From contig OZ017805.1 in NCBI GenBank assembly GCA_963969395.1, positions 4,030,001 through 4,094,000 of the forward strand: a DNA stretch of 64,000 nucleotides. The letters are read 5' to 3'. The notes under the pieces were generated by a model. It had not been told where the DNA came from, searched no databases, and saw only the letters and a program-made list of their open reading frames with translations. Positions 10,876 through 22,452 of the stretch are shown here, piece after piece. Position 1 is the stretch's first letter, and each line of letters starts with the position of its first letter. The translations under genes were made by a program, and so were the position numbers. This stretch comes from Pseudoscleropodium purum (Eukaryota; Streptophyta; Bryopsida; Hypnales; Brachytheciaceae).

Positions 10876-13297
10876 GTCCATATTTTGCACGATAAACAGA
10901 GGTCTTCATGGCACTGTATAGTCCAACTAACTTTTCATTCATCCAATGTAAAATTTGAAATAAAAAAGGTAGCCTTCCTTTATGACCAAATTTATGAATT
11001 CTTCGTAAATGATATTTTTGTACAAAGATATGAGCTAAAATGTGCAAAAATTCACGAAAGGATTGTGACGTTTAATATATGTGCCGAAATATTCACATTG
11101 CATTGTGTATAAAGCAATTGTAAGAAGGTAGTTGAATAAAAATTCTACTATTAAATTGAATTAGTTGACGTCTAATCACCTAGTAAACCTCTAAATGTCC
11201 AAGTCTTTGCAAGTGTGTTTTGGCTATTGAAAAAGAGCATGGACTTATAGTTATCCCCAGTGAAGCAAATTGTTCTTTTTTGAAAATCTAACGGTATAGA
11301 TGTTTAACCCCTAAAGTTCTTTTCACTAAAAACATTTCAAAACTCCCATTAATAGTGCAAATACCAAGTCTTAGAAGAAAAATATTTTTGGGCATATGTA
11401 ACCGTAGGATCTTGTAGTAAATTAGTTGGAAAAGATGTGGAAAAAATTTTAGACAAATCCACCATTTGGATTGTAAGATATTAGGTACTGAGTGTTTCAT
11501 TTAAAGGGGCTACTCAATTATATCTATTAATGAACAATTGGTAGGCTAACAAACCTAACTTAGCATGTATTTTAATATTTGTTGCAATTGTTTTAGAAAT
11601 ATTATAACATAATACTATTATAATATTCTTATAAATGATATAGTACTAAATCATTTCAAAATCAACAACATTTGAACACAATCTGTCAATCTTGTCTTCT
11701 ATACTCCTCTAATGATATATATATATAAATATATATATATACATAAAATATATTAGATAAATCAACATGAACAAATCAATGATTATATATTTCATAGATC
11801 TATTCTTCATCAATTAAATAAGAGTGCATGTTCAAATATAGACAAAGATGGTTTCTCCATTTGTTTCCAAAAAATAGATAAACAAATAGAGAAAGATATG
11901 AAGTGAATGTTACTTGGAGAATTGGAGGGAAAGAAATTGAAGTACTCAATTGCATTTTATTAAATTGAAAAATTGCATATAGATGGCATAAATTAATTTT
12001 CATAGATGCTAAACTCATACGGGTTGCATTTCAACATTTATGATTTATGCAATTGATTGAATTGAAAGCTCTTGTAATTACATTTTCAAATTTTCGATTC
12101 AATCATTCAAATTTGCAAGAGTGATTTATGATAGATTTATAACTTTAAATGTGAAAGCATTCAATGCCTTTATGCGTTTGTTCATCAATATATTAATTTT
12201 AAATAAATAATATATATTTTTTATAACATATGCATAAACCATTGCATTAAAAAAACAAAAAACTAAGAGCCAAGCTAAATAGGCTGGTCAAATGAAGAGA
12301 ACAAGAGAACAAGAGCCCTACGAGACAGAAAGCAAAGGAAAAAAGAAATTATCAAAAGGATTCAAGGGAAGGAGCAAGATGCATTCTTGCAAGACCGTAG
12401 AATACATAATGATTTCAAAATCCAAATCCAAATATATTTTCTATTTCAATGAGAGCCAAAAATGAAAAATGAACTACCCTGCTCAAAAAGATTGTACAAT
12501 GTACACGTTATACAAAATGAACATATAACAGAAAGAGTAGAAGACTTCGTTTAATCGTTTATCATGATTGAAAACTGAAATGATTTTTCCTTTCTATGTA
12601 GAATATTTTATGAAATGTAACAATGTATTTAATTATCATAGTAACTAATAGAAATCTTTGTGTAATACATAGAAACATTTCATTCATGTGGAGTTTTTTC
12701 ATTTATTTAGGATTAAAATTGAAGTCTTATACTTTACAAAGTACAAAGTGAAAACAATACCATATACCTAAGTTCAAAGTTTGCAATTGTTTCATGAATT
12801 CATTTTGAAAACTCAAACGAAGAAATATATTATAATCAATATCTTGTTCATTTGAATCATTTCAAAATTCGAATTCCAAATTCAATTCCTATTTATAATA
12901 GAAATTATGTTTGTCAATTTTTTAGATCTTTAAACAATGAACCCTCTTTTTTTAAATTAATATTTAAAAACATCTAAAATAAGAATATTGGAATTACTCT
13001 TCACAATAAATATAGCACATATATAAGTGTATAATGTATTCTACTCAACCAACTCAAGTAACGAATTTTTCTATGTTTTTGAGGAAAAATATAGCCATAC
13101 ATGATTTGAAAGTTAAAACATTGATTCTTTTTCTTTGTTTTCAAATCTAATCAAAATTTCATTAAAAAATATGAAAGACTCGATGTTCATTTGAAGATCG
13201 TGATGCACTTCTAATTAGAAATCTCAACCTTTCATTAAATATCATGAGGTTGAAATCCATTAAACTGTTATTCTAATTATGTATTGGGGCCTCCTTA
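10876..13297. other. AT-rich spacer inside the hAT element, with one internal repeat
   Basis: No coding sequence is evident. About 11290-11495 resembles 4845-5050 in the same orientation, indicating an old internal duplication. A (TA)n run lies near 11715. Confidence 0.5.
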
Positions 13298-16200
13298 AAT
13301 GACCCTACAATTAAAGCAGAGAGCGGGTGGGAAGATGAAGATGCGGAGTATTGGACATAAAAAATGTGCAGGACCTATGTTAAAATGTACCACATTGACA
13401 AGTTGTGGCCTCAAGAGTCGCACAAGAGTCATATACGGGATTTTTGCTGTAAACCATGGACTTGCAACAATAAACATTTTGTCCATCGATCTGCAGAGGT
13501 GTAGCGTGTTCTATTCGGAAACAAACGTAGAAGCAAAGGCTATATTAATTATAGCGTGGCGTGTATGGTTTACGTTGAACTTATATTAGAGTGCAAGATC
13601 GATTGGAGCACGTTTCCGACAATAACAGCTTGTCCACTTCTACTTGAAGCCAATCAAAAGGACATTCCCGACTTGTACAATTCAGAGGGAGAAACAAAAA
13701 AAGTATTAAAAAATACTATAGAGGTGAAAACGGATGGTGTGGAGAAAGCCTCAAATGTTGAAGAATTACAGTTTGTACAATCTCCAACAAAAGCAATCAA
13801 TGAAAGTTCTTCGAAAAATGTGGAGAAAGATGTAGAGGCGTAGGAGGATGAAGTCTTTTCCACAGCTCCAACGCGTTTGACCTTTACACCAAATGTTGCG
13901 GCACAAATGCAAATGGAGTCTGTAAACGAAGGCAATGTTTGCACGGAACGCGGGGAAACTTCAAAAAGTAAAGTAAACGAAGTCTTGGCGGAGGAAGTAA
14001 CAAATGCTAATGCTATAATTGATAGTCTGATAACCAACAATTGTTTTGATAGTTTGGTCTACAAATCTTCGCCTATGAATCAAGGCGTTGAATCTAGTCC
14101 AGCGTTAAGTTTAGAAGACAAAGTACATATGCCTCGTGGACAAGGCGTGACGTTTGATAATATATCCTCATTATGGATTTCCGAGCGTAAAAAGCGGGCG
14201 GAAGAGTTTCTGTTTACAGCGTCATTGCTGAGTCCTCTACATCGAACCTTGCAAGACATGTCCAATCCAAAACAATTGGAAAATCTTTTGAAGCTCTCGG
14301 TTCAGTTTGGTAACTTTCATGAAGAAATAGGCGAATCGTCTAACCTCGATGATGGTTCTACTACTGTTCTAATGAGTCCACTTGCAGATCCAAAGAATGT
14401 TGCATATATACTTGATACAACTTTCAAGATGACGATGTCAGCTGAATTTTTAGCGAAAGTTGCTCCGTCTTTTATGAATTTGGCCAAGGAGTTTTCTTTC
14501 ATGGCACCAGAGATGTTGAAAGGTGCTCTAGCATTTCAGAATCTCACGAAGACTTTCGGACCACTTTTCGAAGAAAGAGATGTTCACATACTACAATTGG
14601 TGGAATATGAGAAAAAAATTGCTGACCTTGGAGGAGTGGAAGCAAGGTGCAAAGTGTTGGAGTTGAAATTAAAGACTTCGGAGAGTGAGGTTGAACATTT
14701 AATTCAACAATCATCGAGGCAATTGGAGGAGTTGATGAAGATGTGTAAACGGATTGCAGAAGTACAAGGGACCTCCAAGAATCCAAATGAGGTTGCAATC
14801 TCACCAGTGATTGTACTTGGAGACAGTCAAGAGACTCAAGAAAGTGAAGATTAGCTTTCTCTTCCTATTGATAAGGCCGAAGCAAACGACAACCCTGCCA
14901 TTGTGAATGTACAAGAAAGTCACGACATGAGCATGTTAAAAGCGACACAACAACCATCAATGGAAAAGCTTTCATCCGTTTACGTGAATGCGGAGACGCA
15001 AACGGAGAGTTGTGACTTTGAAGAGTTGAAGCATAAATGGGAGGAGACAATTGAAGCAAAATTAAATGTTGAATCCGAGTTGAATTGATTGCAATTGTGC
15101 TTGGATTTGGAGAAGTTTATGCCATCTAGCGGCTTGGAGTCTCGATGGTTAACATGGGTACAAAGACTCCAAGACAGACCCTTTGTAGTATCTCGAGCAA
15201 TGGCAGGTCTTCAAACATTGGCAATGGAGTCAAATGAAAATTGCGATGCCATTCAAAGCTCTTTGAGTTGGTTCAAGACTATGTTTGACCAACATCCTTC
15301 TAAGGGATATACGGAGATCACATGTTGGAGAGACATGGATGCCATGTTTGAGCAGTTAAACCATACAAAGAAGGACCAAGCTCCACCCATCAATTGGGCC
15401 TTGGAAGTAGAGGAAGGATGGGTCCCTTACAACACACTTTCAGCACACATCAATGTGAAAGACAAGCGAGTGGTGCATGCTTGTGATCCAGCCTCTCCAA
15501 TTTTGGATGGTTGTTGTAGCCTTTGCCAAGGCCTCTTCGGACCGGAAGGTGCGGTAACCATGGGCCAATGTCGCCACACTTTCCATGTCACTTGCATTGT
15601 GAAAGCATCACTCATTCGTTCGGTGTGTGTCGAGTGTCGTAGTCCATTGAGTGTTAGGTTCTACGAAATGTTTGGTATCTTGGAAGCTATGCCTCCAGGC
15701 CACGAGTACAATCGTTGAAATCTTCCTCTTGATCAAGCGCCGTACAAATTTCAAAATTATCAACATTGGGGGAAGCCAATCCGGTGGGATGCAAATGAAC
15801 AGAGGCATGATTTGTACGAGGAATCTCAGCAACCATTGGATTTGGATGTGTGGATGACTCACAATAGAGAGGTAGAATTGCCGGCTCGAGAAATCGTAGA
15901 TGACGCGGCCCGTGAAATGTTTTGTCGCAACATGGGGGGACATTGGAGCTTGCAACACGAAAAGTTCTTTCGTTTTCCAAATAAGAAAGTGGAGAGAAGA
16001 CCAGAAGACAGTTGGGTGGAGGTGAACCATGGAAAAGAGTTCGATGAGCAGTATAAGGCATACGACCACACCTTCGTAGGTAGGGCCCTTCTATTGTCGA
16101 AGTTGGAAGAGGCTGCAAAAGTTCGTACTGTTTACGATACAAATGGACAAACAAGCATAGGACATTCATTTGTAGATGTGGCAGCAGCATTTGATAGGCG

Positions 16201-16480
16201 CATTGGCGATATTATAGGACATTGGAAGGCTTTCCTATTGGATAGAGACTGCCTCACAGTATGGCAAGGGAAAGGAGATAATGAAGTTGTTCAAGCGATG
16301 GTAGATCGTGTGGAGAGCAATTTGAAAACCTTCAAGGCAGACGAAGTCGATTTATCACCGAAAAGAAAACAAAAAAGGATGCGTGAAGAGGACGATGACT
16401 TCTCTCCGGAAACCAAAAAACAATTTCAGAAGGTGGACATCGAAGTTCAATCTGGAAGGCGAATAGTCCGTGCAAGTTAA
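13298..16480 (+). pseudogene. Large RING-finger, coiled-coil protein gene carried by the hAT element (six in-frame stops)
   Basis: One reading frame is coherent for about 1,060 codons. It is broken by TAA 13358, TAG 13502, TAG 13841, TAG 14852, TGA 15086 and TGA 15716. The N-terminal part (13301-13612) aligns with the 451-codon gene: DP, GWED, CRTYVKMYHIDKLW, HFVHR, then VAC-MVYVELILECKIDW. A middle part contains a coiled coil (about 14590-14770). A RING finger lies at about 15511-15645: C-x2-C (CSLC), CRHTFHVTC and C-x2-C (CVEC), followed by FYEMFGI. The C-terminal region ends in a basic cluster (SPKRKQKRMREE). RING fingers of this form usually act in E3 ubiquitin ligases, so a ligase role is possible but not shown. 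No intron is needed to read it. It is a pseudogene here; a homologue lies at 32700-35717. Confidence 0.75.
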
Positions 16481-16871
16481 CAATGGTCAACTCGTCAATC
16501 ATCTGCTAAATTCCTCGGTACAACAGATTTTCCTTTTGTTTTGGGAGAAGGTAGTGGTCCATTCGGTGGAAAGTAGGATTTGAGAAGAATTTTGTTTTTT
16601 AAAAACAATGGTCCTTTCATTGTTTAAAAACAAAAAAGAATGTGAAAGATTTAGATCTTAAAAAGATCGTATAGGATTCAATAGTAATATTGGAACTATG
16701 TTTTCATGTATTTTGTTTATACATATATATTTATATATAAAGATGCTATATTTTCATTTGCGTATAAAAATATTTTTATATGTACATCTTATTTTACGTG
16801 GATGCATTCATTTGTGATTGTGTAACTTTCAAATAACATAACAATATAAAATTTTCTAATGACTAATTGCA

Positions 16872-17036
16872 ATGCGAAGTCCGCCCCGTCCGCCTTGTCC
16901 GTCTTCTCTGTCCGCCCAACCGCCTCGTCCAACTGACCCGTCCGACCTGTCCAAGCGCCCTGTCGGACCCGTCCGACCAACCGCCCCGTCCGACCCATCC
17001 AACCGACCAACCCGTCCACTTCAGCCCCATCTACAC
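16872..17036. promoter_or_regulatory. GC-rich CCGTCCG block upstream of the transposase gene
   Basis: Repeats of CCGTCCGCC and CCGTCCGACC run through this block, about 310 bp upstream of the first recognisable transposase codons. It is the third such internal block that precedes a gene of the element. Apparent reading frames in it are only translations of the repeat. Confidence 0.5.
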
Positions 17037-17344
17037 CGTTGGTTGTTTTTGAATGTAAACCGTAAAAAATGAACCCTAAACTTTCAAGAGGGGATTATAA
17101 ATGTTAGAAAAGAAGCTTTTGTATTCACTTTCGAAAAATCGAACGCTAAGATTTCCAAGGGCTATGAACTTGAATTTATTGTGTCTCTTGCTTGGTAATG
17201 CATTGTTCGGTGGACGGGGGGCTTTGATTTCCAAAGCTTTGTGTGACTAATTTCATTGATATTAAATACATTGTCACGTTGTGGATTTTAAATTTAAAAC
17301 ATTCTATTGGTTTCTTTTGAAATTGAGGTAAAACATACATTTGC

Positions 17345-20300
17345 CAGTATGGACAAGGCAGCTTAGTGAATGGGTTTAAAGAAGGTCATAGACGCAAATT
17401 ACATTCAGTGTGGGCAAATTTTTTTTATTCGGTGAACATACCATTTTCCGTGGCTCGAAATCTAGCTTTTAAAGAAGCAGTGAAGAAAACGGCTGCGTTC
17501 GGTAGGCCATACATTCCTCCCTCATAACACGACCTTCGGTACAAATTGTTGAATGAGGCGAAGACCAACATTCAGACATAGTTGAATGCACGGACCGAAG
17601 ATAGGATTCGAAAATTTGGAGCAACATTGTCCATTGATGGATGGAGCTCAGTGTCTAATCAACCTCTCATCAATGCTATGCTTGTATCATCCGCAGGTGA
17701 AGAATTTCTTGAATCTGTGGATACAAGTGGTTGTGAAAAAAATGCGGAGTACTTGGCAGCTGTGTTGGAAAAGTTTATTGAACAAGTGGGGTCCAAGAAC
17801 GTCGTGTAAATAATTACGGATAATGCTCCCGTGAATCCGTCCGCATGGGATGTAATATCTGCAAAATATCCTCATATTTTTTACCAAGGGTGCGTGGTAC
17901 ATGCATTGAATTTGTTGTTGAAGGATTGGGCTGCACAGAAATGGATTGCTTCCAAATTGGATAAAGGAGTTCTTGTAGCTAAATTTATCAAGAAGAGACA
18001 TATGCCGCTAGCTTTATTGCGAAAGTATTCGCCAAATCTTGGTCTCTTGATGCCTAGGAATACAAGATTCGCCTCTAAATTTATCATGATGGAGCGTTTG
18101 ACAAAATTGAGAGGAGCATTGGAACAAACGGTGGTAGATCCGCAATGGGTTGAGTATGTACATACTCTCAAGAAGAAACGTGGAGCCAAAGTCCAACCAA
18201 AAGACTTGGCCTTAGCGGTGAAGAAAATTATTGTTGATGACCATTTTTGGAATCGATCCATCAATTATGTAGAGATGGTTGAACCAATCATATATATACT
18301 CCGCGATTTGGATTCAAAATCACCATGCATGGGGAAGGTGTTGCATATCATGAGGAAGTTAGAGAAGCACATGAACGGATTACAAAGTCCACCATTTTGT
18401 TTGCTAGAAGAACTTGCAATTCCATTGGTACAGTCTTTTTATGCCCGAAGAAGAATGGTGGACAACGATCTCCAATCAGACGCAGCCAGGGTTGACGAAT
18501 CTCAACGTCCGCCCCAAAATAGAGTCCGTTTTTCGGACGTCTGGACGCACGGACGCTAGCGGACGTAGCGTCCCGACCGCCATCGGAAAGCAGACGGGCG
18601 GGGCGGGGCGGACGGACGGGGCGGACGCCTAGATCGTGCGGACCAGATAAGTCCGCGCGTCGATCGGATGGCCGTAATCGGACAGACGGGTAGACAGGCG
18701 GACGGGGGACAGGCGGACGCTGCGTCCGCCGGGACCGCGAATGTCAGCGGATGCTGCGGACACAGCGTCCGCGTCCGGACGTCCTATCAACCCTGGCCGC
18801 AACTCTTTTGAATCCATACCTTCTTCATGACAAAGAGGTAGCGGATGACGCAGATGCAATGTCAGGATGTAAGAAAGTTTTGGAGAGAATATGTAAACCG
18901 GATGAATATGCAGCAGTGGTGAAGGAATTTGTAGCTTTTCGACACAAGGAACCTCCATTCCACAATATGTTGAATTCGGGAAATCAAATGTTGTCCGCAC
19001 ATGCTTGGTGGGATTTTGAAGGTGTGTGTGGCAAGTTTATAGCTCCATTAGCGAAGAGGATATTGGCTCAACCGGTGTCATCATCTTCATGTGAACGGAA
19101 TTGGAGCAACTATTCTTTTGTTCACAACAAATCTCGAAATAAATTGAAGCCAGAGAAAGCAGCGGATTTGGTGTACGTGTATACCAATTCCAAAGTATTA
19201 AACGCATCGAAGGAAAAAGATGAAAAAAAATGGTATAATGATAATGTGGATCCGATGGAATCAGAGGATTTAGATAGGCCAACGTTAGAAGACGATGATG
19301 ACGAGGATTTGGAAAGGGCCCTTTCAGTTGTAGATGGCGGGGATGACTTCAATCGTGCGACAGCGTGGGGAGATGAAGACGTTATGCAAGACTTTCCCGA
19401 TTTGGTGAATGATACGCATGATTATCATCTAAACCGCAAGGATGTCATTCCCAACAATGCAAACGATGCATATACCTTTTGTGAAGACGAGGACAATGTA
19501 GGGGAAGAGGAGAATCTACCTTCTTTAACTGCATATTGCAATGCAATGGGATTTTTGAATAACAAAAACATTCTATCGGAAAAGGCAAACGCTATTGCCA
19601 AAGAGGTGAAAATCAATGAGAATGCTATTGGTGATGATGAGAGAAATGAAGAAGTTTTAATTTCTCAATCTCCATTTGTGGCATTAAATGTAGTGCAAGG
19701 AAACGACAAAAGAGAAGATGCGGTCATGGAGGTGGACGTTCCAAAAGATGTGGGCAACAATAGTAGTGATGAGGAGGAACCAAATATTGCGGTACAGAAA
19801 AATAGTGATTCACTTGGGATGGCAGTCACAAATTTGGCAATTGTGAAGAGTGATAAAGAAAAGGAGCCAATGAAGTCAATTTTTGAAGTACCGAGATCTA
19901 GTGCTCTTCCACCAATACCGTTGAAGTCTGTTAACACACGATTTAATGATTCTCAGAGCTTTGGATATGGAAAACGCCTAATGAACATTTCCAAAGAAAT
20001 TTCTACAGGCGGTAATCTACGGAAAGTAGCGTCATCACCTACAAGCCTAAGTGATACGGATAGTGATCGAATGCCATTGGCATCTTTGTGTGCTCGCATT
20101 TTAGGAAAAGGAATGGCGCAAGAACCCATCAAATTAACAAACGGCACTCTATTACTTCAAAAGAAAGCCAAAGTGGAGATAACCGTTCATGGACATGTCG
20201 ACCCTACATCGAGATTGATGGTTCAAGAATCAAGTAAGGTGAAAGCGAAAAGAGAAATGCAACCTTTTTCTATCTCTCCAGTGAAGAATAGGACCCCTCT

Positions 20301-20562
20301 TGATGAAAATGTTGTTACTTTGTCAAATAGAAAGAAAAGAAAAGTTTCTATTCAAAAAGCCTTTAATCGTTCTGTCAAAAGAAAAAAAGAAAAATTAAAT
20401 TTGAAAGAAGGGAGTAAACCTACTTCGAGAGAAGACTTGAAGGAAACAACGATACTTGATTCCAACAACGAAGATGACTCCGATAATGAAGATTTTGAAC
20501 GGAGAGCTATAGAAGAGAGTAGTGGGGTTGAGGTTAAAGGAGATGTGGATTGGCGTCCATAG
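17345..20562 (+). pseudogene. hAT transposase (DUF659 class), broken by stops and a MITE insertion
   Basis: Coding begins after a plausible splice acceptor (ttgccag) near 17347 with GQGSLVNGFKEGHRRK and WANFFYSVNIPFSVARN, typical of plant DUF659 transposases. The visible catalytic set is Asp in SIDGWSS (17636), Asp in ITDNA (17819), C-x2-H in GCVVHALN and Glu in SSSCERNWS (19093), the last within the hAT dimerisation region (about 18990-19210). Stops are TAA 17525, TAG 17579 and TAA 17807. A 309-bp MITE splits the frame at 18487, between DAA and the LLNPYLLHD motif. After the dimerisation region, an unusual acidic tail of about 450 residues runs to 20562 and contains NRKKRKVSIQ and KRKKEKLN, likely nuclear signals. 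No BED finger exon is visible on this strand upstream. The gene would have cut and pasted the element when intact. Confidence 0.88.
18487..18795 (-). mobile_element. 309-bp hAT MITE inserted in the transposase gene
   Basis: It begins CAGGGTTGACGAATCTC and ends with the complement of CAGGGTTGATAGGACGTCC. These are the two ends of the giant element in opposite order, so it is a deletion derivative inserted in reverse. The flanks gacgcagc (18479-18486) and gccgcaac (18796-18803) match at 6 of 8 positions. Element plus duplication is 317 bp, and the transposase frame shifts by exactly 317 modulo 3 across it. The interior is GC-rich with a hairpin (GGACGCTA/TAGCGTCC). Confidence 0.9.
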
Positions 20563-20907
20563 GAATTGTGGAGATGTGAATTTAGATGTTTGATTGTTTA
20601 GTTGCTCATGATATATGAAACTCATGTTGACAAAGGACAATGGTTTTTTCAATCATTTTATTATAAAATTGTTTGTTTATTGATGATATACATCTCGCTG
20701 GATTTTAAAGTGATTTTGTTTCTAAATCAAAATGAAATTCAACAAAAAAATTAAAAATATATTTCATATTTTAGCTTTTACATAAATAGTGATATGTAAC
20801 TCTATTGAATTGCAATTGCAATATAAGAAAAATCAAAATCAAAATGACTTCATTCTCAATCTCTCATTGGTGAAAACAATCAAAACAAAAAACCCAAAAC
20901 GGGTTTT

Positions 20908-21063
20908 CTAAGCCGCCCCGTCCGTCCGCCCTGTTCATCTGCCCCGCCCCGCCCGTCCGCCTTCTGACGGTGGGAGGGACGCTGCACCCGTTGGCGTCCA
21001 GACGTCTGAACGTCCGGGTTACGGACGCTATTTTGGAGCGGATGTAGAGATTCGTCAACCCTG
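20908..21063. repeat. Right terminal and subterminal GC-rich region of the hAT element
   Basis: Repeated CCGTCCGCC leads into gacgctattttggagcgg and gattcgtcaaccctg. The MITE at 18487 starts with the complement of this sequence and the MITE at 36351 ends with a close relative of it. 20563-20907 between the transposase stop and this region is AT-rich with nothing recognised. Confidence 0.85.
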
Positions 21064-21071
21064 TTAGTAGT
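21064..21071. repeat. Right target-site duplication of the giant hAT element
   Basis: The eight bases ttagtagt directly follow the terminal CCCTG. The one mismatch to the left copy is at the third base, so insertion is not very recent. Confidence 0.85.
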
Positions 21072-21129
21072 TTTATAGGGAAATGAAACTCACAGAATGA
21101 ACTACGAAGAACGTGTGAAACAAAGAAAA

Positions 21130-21560
21130 AATGAATATTGGCGCTCCCTGAGTACGCCAATGCAGCTAGTATACCTCCACTAGCTTGCCGATGTAGCTAG
21201 AACTCTACAAATAGCTACCTAAGCTTGCACAAGGTCGCCGATGTTTAGGATCTTAGATGTAGAAGCTCAAGCCCACTTCCTAATGTAGCTAGCACACCTC
21301 CAAAAGCTCATTGATGCAACTTGAAGTCCACAAACAACTCTACATGGCTACCAATGCATGGTTGCCAATGCACAAATTAGATTACAAAGTTTGACCATGC
21401 AAGTGCAAATCCGAAAGCTTGTCAACGTAGAACCATGCTAATGTAATTGCACAAGCTCGTCGATGCTCCACAAGCTCGCCAATGAAGCTTCAACTCCACC
21501 TATTGTTTACTTAGCTACCTTGCTAGCCGCTACTTCACAAACTCTAGCACTCTGCAAACT
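21130..21560. repeat. Degenerate tandem repeat with gctcgccgatg-like units
   Basis: Phrases such as gccgatgtagcta, gccaatgcagcta and cacaagctcgtcgatg recur every 30-45 bp with many differences. No protein-coding sense was seen. Up to 22190 the sequence also has recurring ttgatacc motifs but no gene. Confidence 0.4.
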
Positions 21561-22195
21561 GTGCCGCTCAATTGTTCCCAAAGAATCTATAAAGTAGAGC
21601 TCCAATGACACTTGTCACCTCTACCTTAAAGAAAACACAAAGTATACACCCGCAATGCGTAGGCAACAAAGATCTCTTACGCTAAAGCAAATACCAAAAC
21701 AATGTGCAAGACAACCAAAATACAAAAAAAGTGACAAGTGCAAATATGTGAAGAATACAATTGAAGCAGAAGCAAAAATGAAAAGTTCAGGCATCAAATC
21801 CTAGAGTAGTGCTTGGTTCCCCAATGATGCACAACAAATACCCCAACAATACAAAGCTGATACACTACCTGATCAACTAATACCCCAAGGTTCCATTATA
21901 CCCTAGTTGTTGAATTGATACCTGGGTATGAGCTGTTCAGCTAAAGAAACCCTTATACTTGATTAATTCCCTATTGTGTACTATTTATATCCAATGTTGG
22001 GTAGATACAAGGGTGCTATGATCATACATGAGATTGAAGCGTCGCATAGATGATAACCTATTTGTTAATTGATACCCTGATATGTTTTTGTATCAAGGTC
22101 TTCTTTGATAAATACATTGAAAATTGATACCTCTACTGTTATTGGACTTTTGGCCTACTAATTATACCCTAAACCACCTTTCATACAAAGTTTGC

Positions 22196-22452
22196 TAGTG
22201 TACCCTATGCGGATGCCATAGACAAAACAAAAGGAAAAATAACTTTCTAATTTTATTAATTCAAAAAAACTTCAAATTCAAAAACTTTCATGCTTTAAGT
22301 TGGAACACCACGAAACTAAGCCCGCACACCCCCTTTCATTGAGGGTTTTTTGACAATACCAAACATGCCAACGCAAGACATATGGTTAAAGAAATCTCAA
22401 TGTACCAAACAAACAAACAATATAGTTTAATAGGATGACAAGTTGTCTGTTG
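22196..22452. repeat. Dispersed direct repeat, copy 1
   Basis: It shares a run of blocks with 23461-23720 in the same orientation, including aaaacttcaaa, tt-gttggaac-ccac-aaac and gagggttttttgac-ataccaaaca. The copies are about 1.27 kb apart. They may be two copies of one short mobile element or the arms of a decayed one. Confidence 0.55.

Larger units (their letters stand above)
4394..21063 (+). mobile_element. Giant hAT-superfamily DNA transposon (16.67 kb) carrying kinase-like, RING and low-complexity genes
   Basis: The left terminus begins CAGGGTTGATAGGATG at 4394. The right terminus ends with the complement of CAGGGTTGACGAATCT at 21063. The shared terminal repeat is thus CAGGGTTGA, of the usual hAT form. 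The flanks are tttgtagt (4386-4393) and ttagtagt (21064-21071), an 8-bp duplication with one mismatch; hAT elements make 8-bp duplications. Inside is a hAT transposase gene, and the same termini bound a 309-bp derivative at 18487 and another MITE at 36351. Subterminal 100-150 bp at each end are GC-rich and full of GTCCGCC. Most hAT elements are 2-5 kb with one gene, so this size and gene content are unusual. The transposase is broken by stops and an insertion, so this copy is not autonomous now. Confidence 0.92.

Noticed and set aside
10657..11047. Pro/Arg/His-rich minus-strand frames
   Set aside because: Again the GC-rich repeat block, with no conserved domain and no similarity between copies as protein.
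13299..13589. Separate small gene in another frame at the start of the RING gene
   Set aside because: The neighbouring frame aligns residue by residue with the 451-codon gene, so the other frame is a shadow.
16789..17072. Frames between the RING gene and transposase as a possible BED finger exon
   Set aside because: No Cys/His finger is visible; the residues are Pro/Arg/Ser from CCGTCCG repeats.
4394..21063. An integrated giant virus or polinton carrying kinase and RING genes
   Set aside because: No capsid, polymerase, packaging ATPase or protease is present, and the ends and 8-bp duplication are of hAT type.
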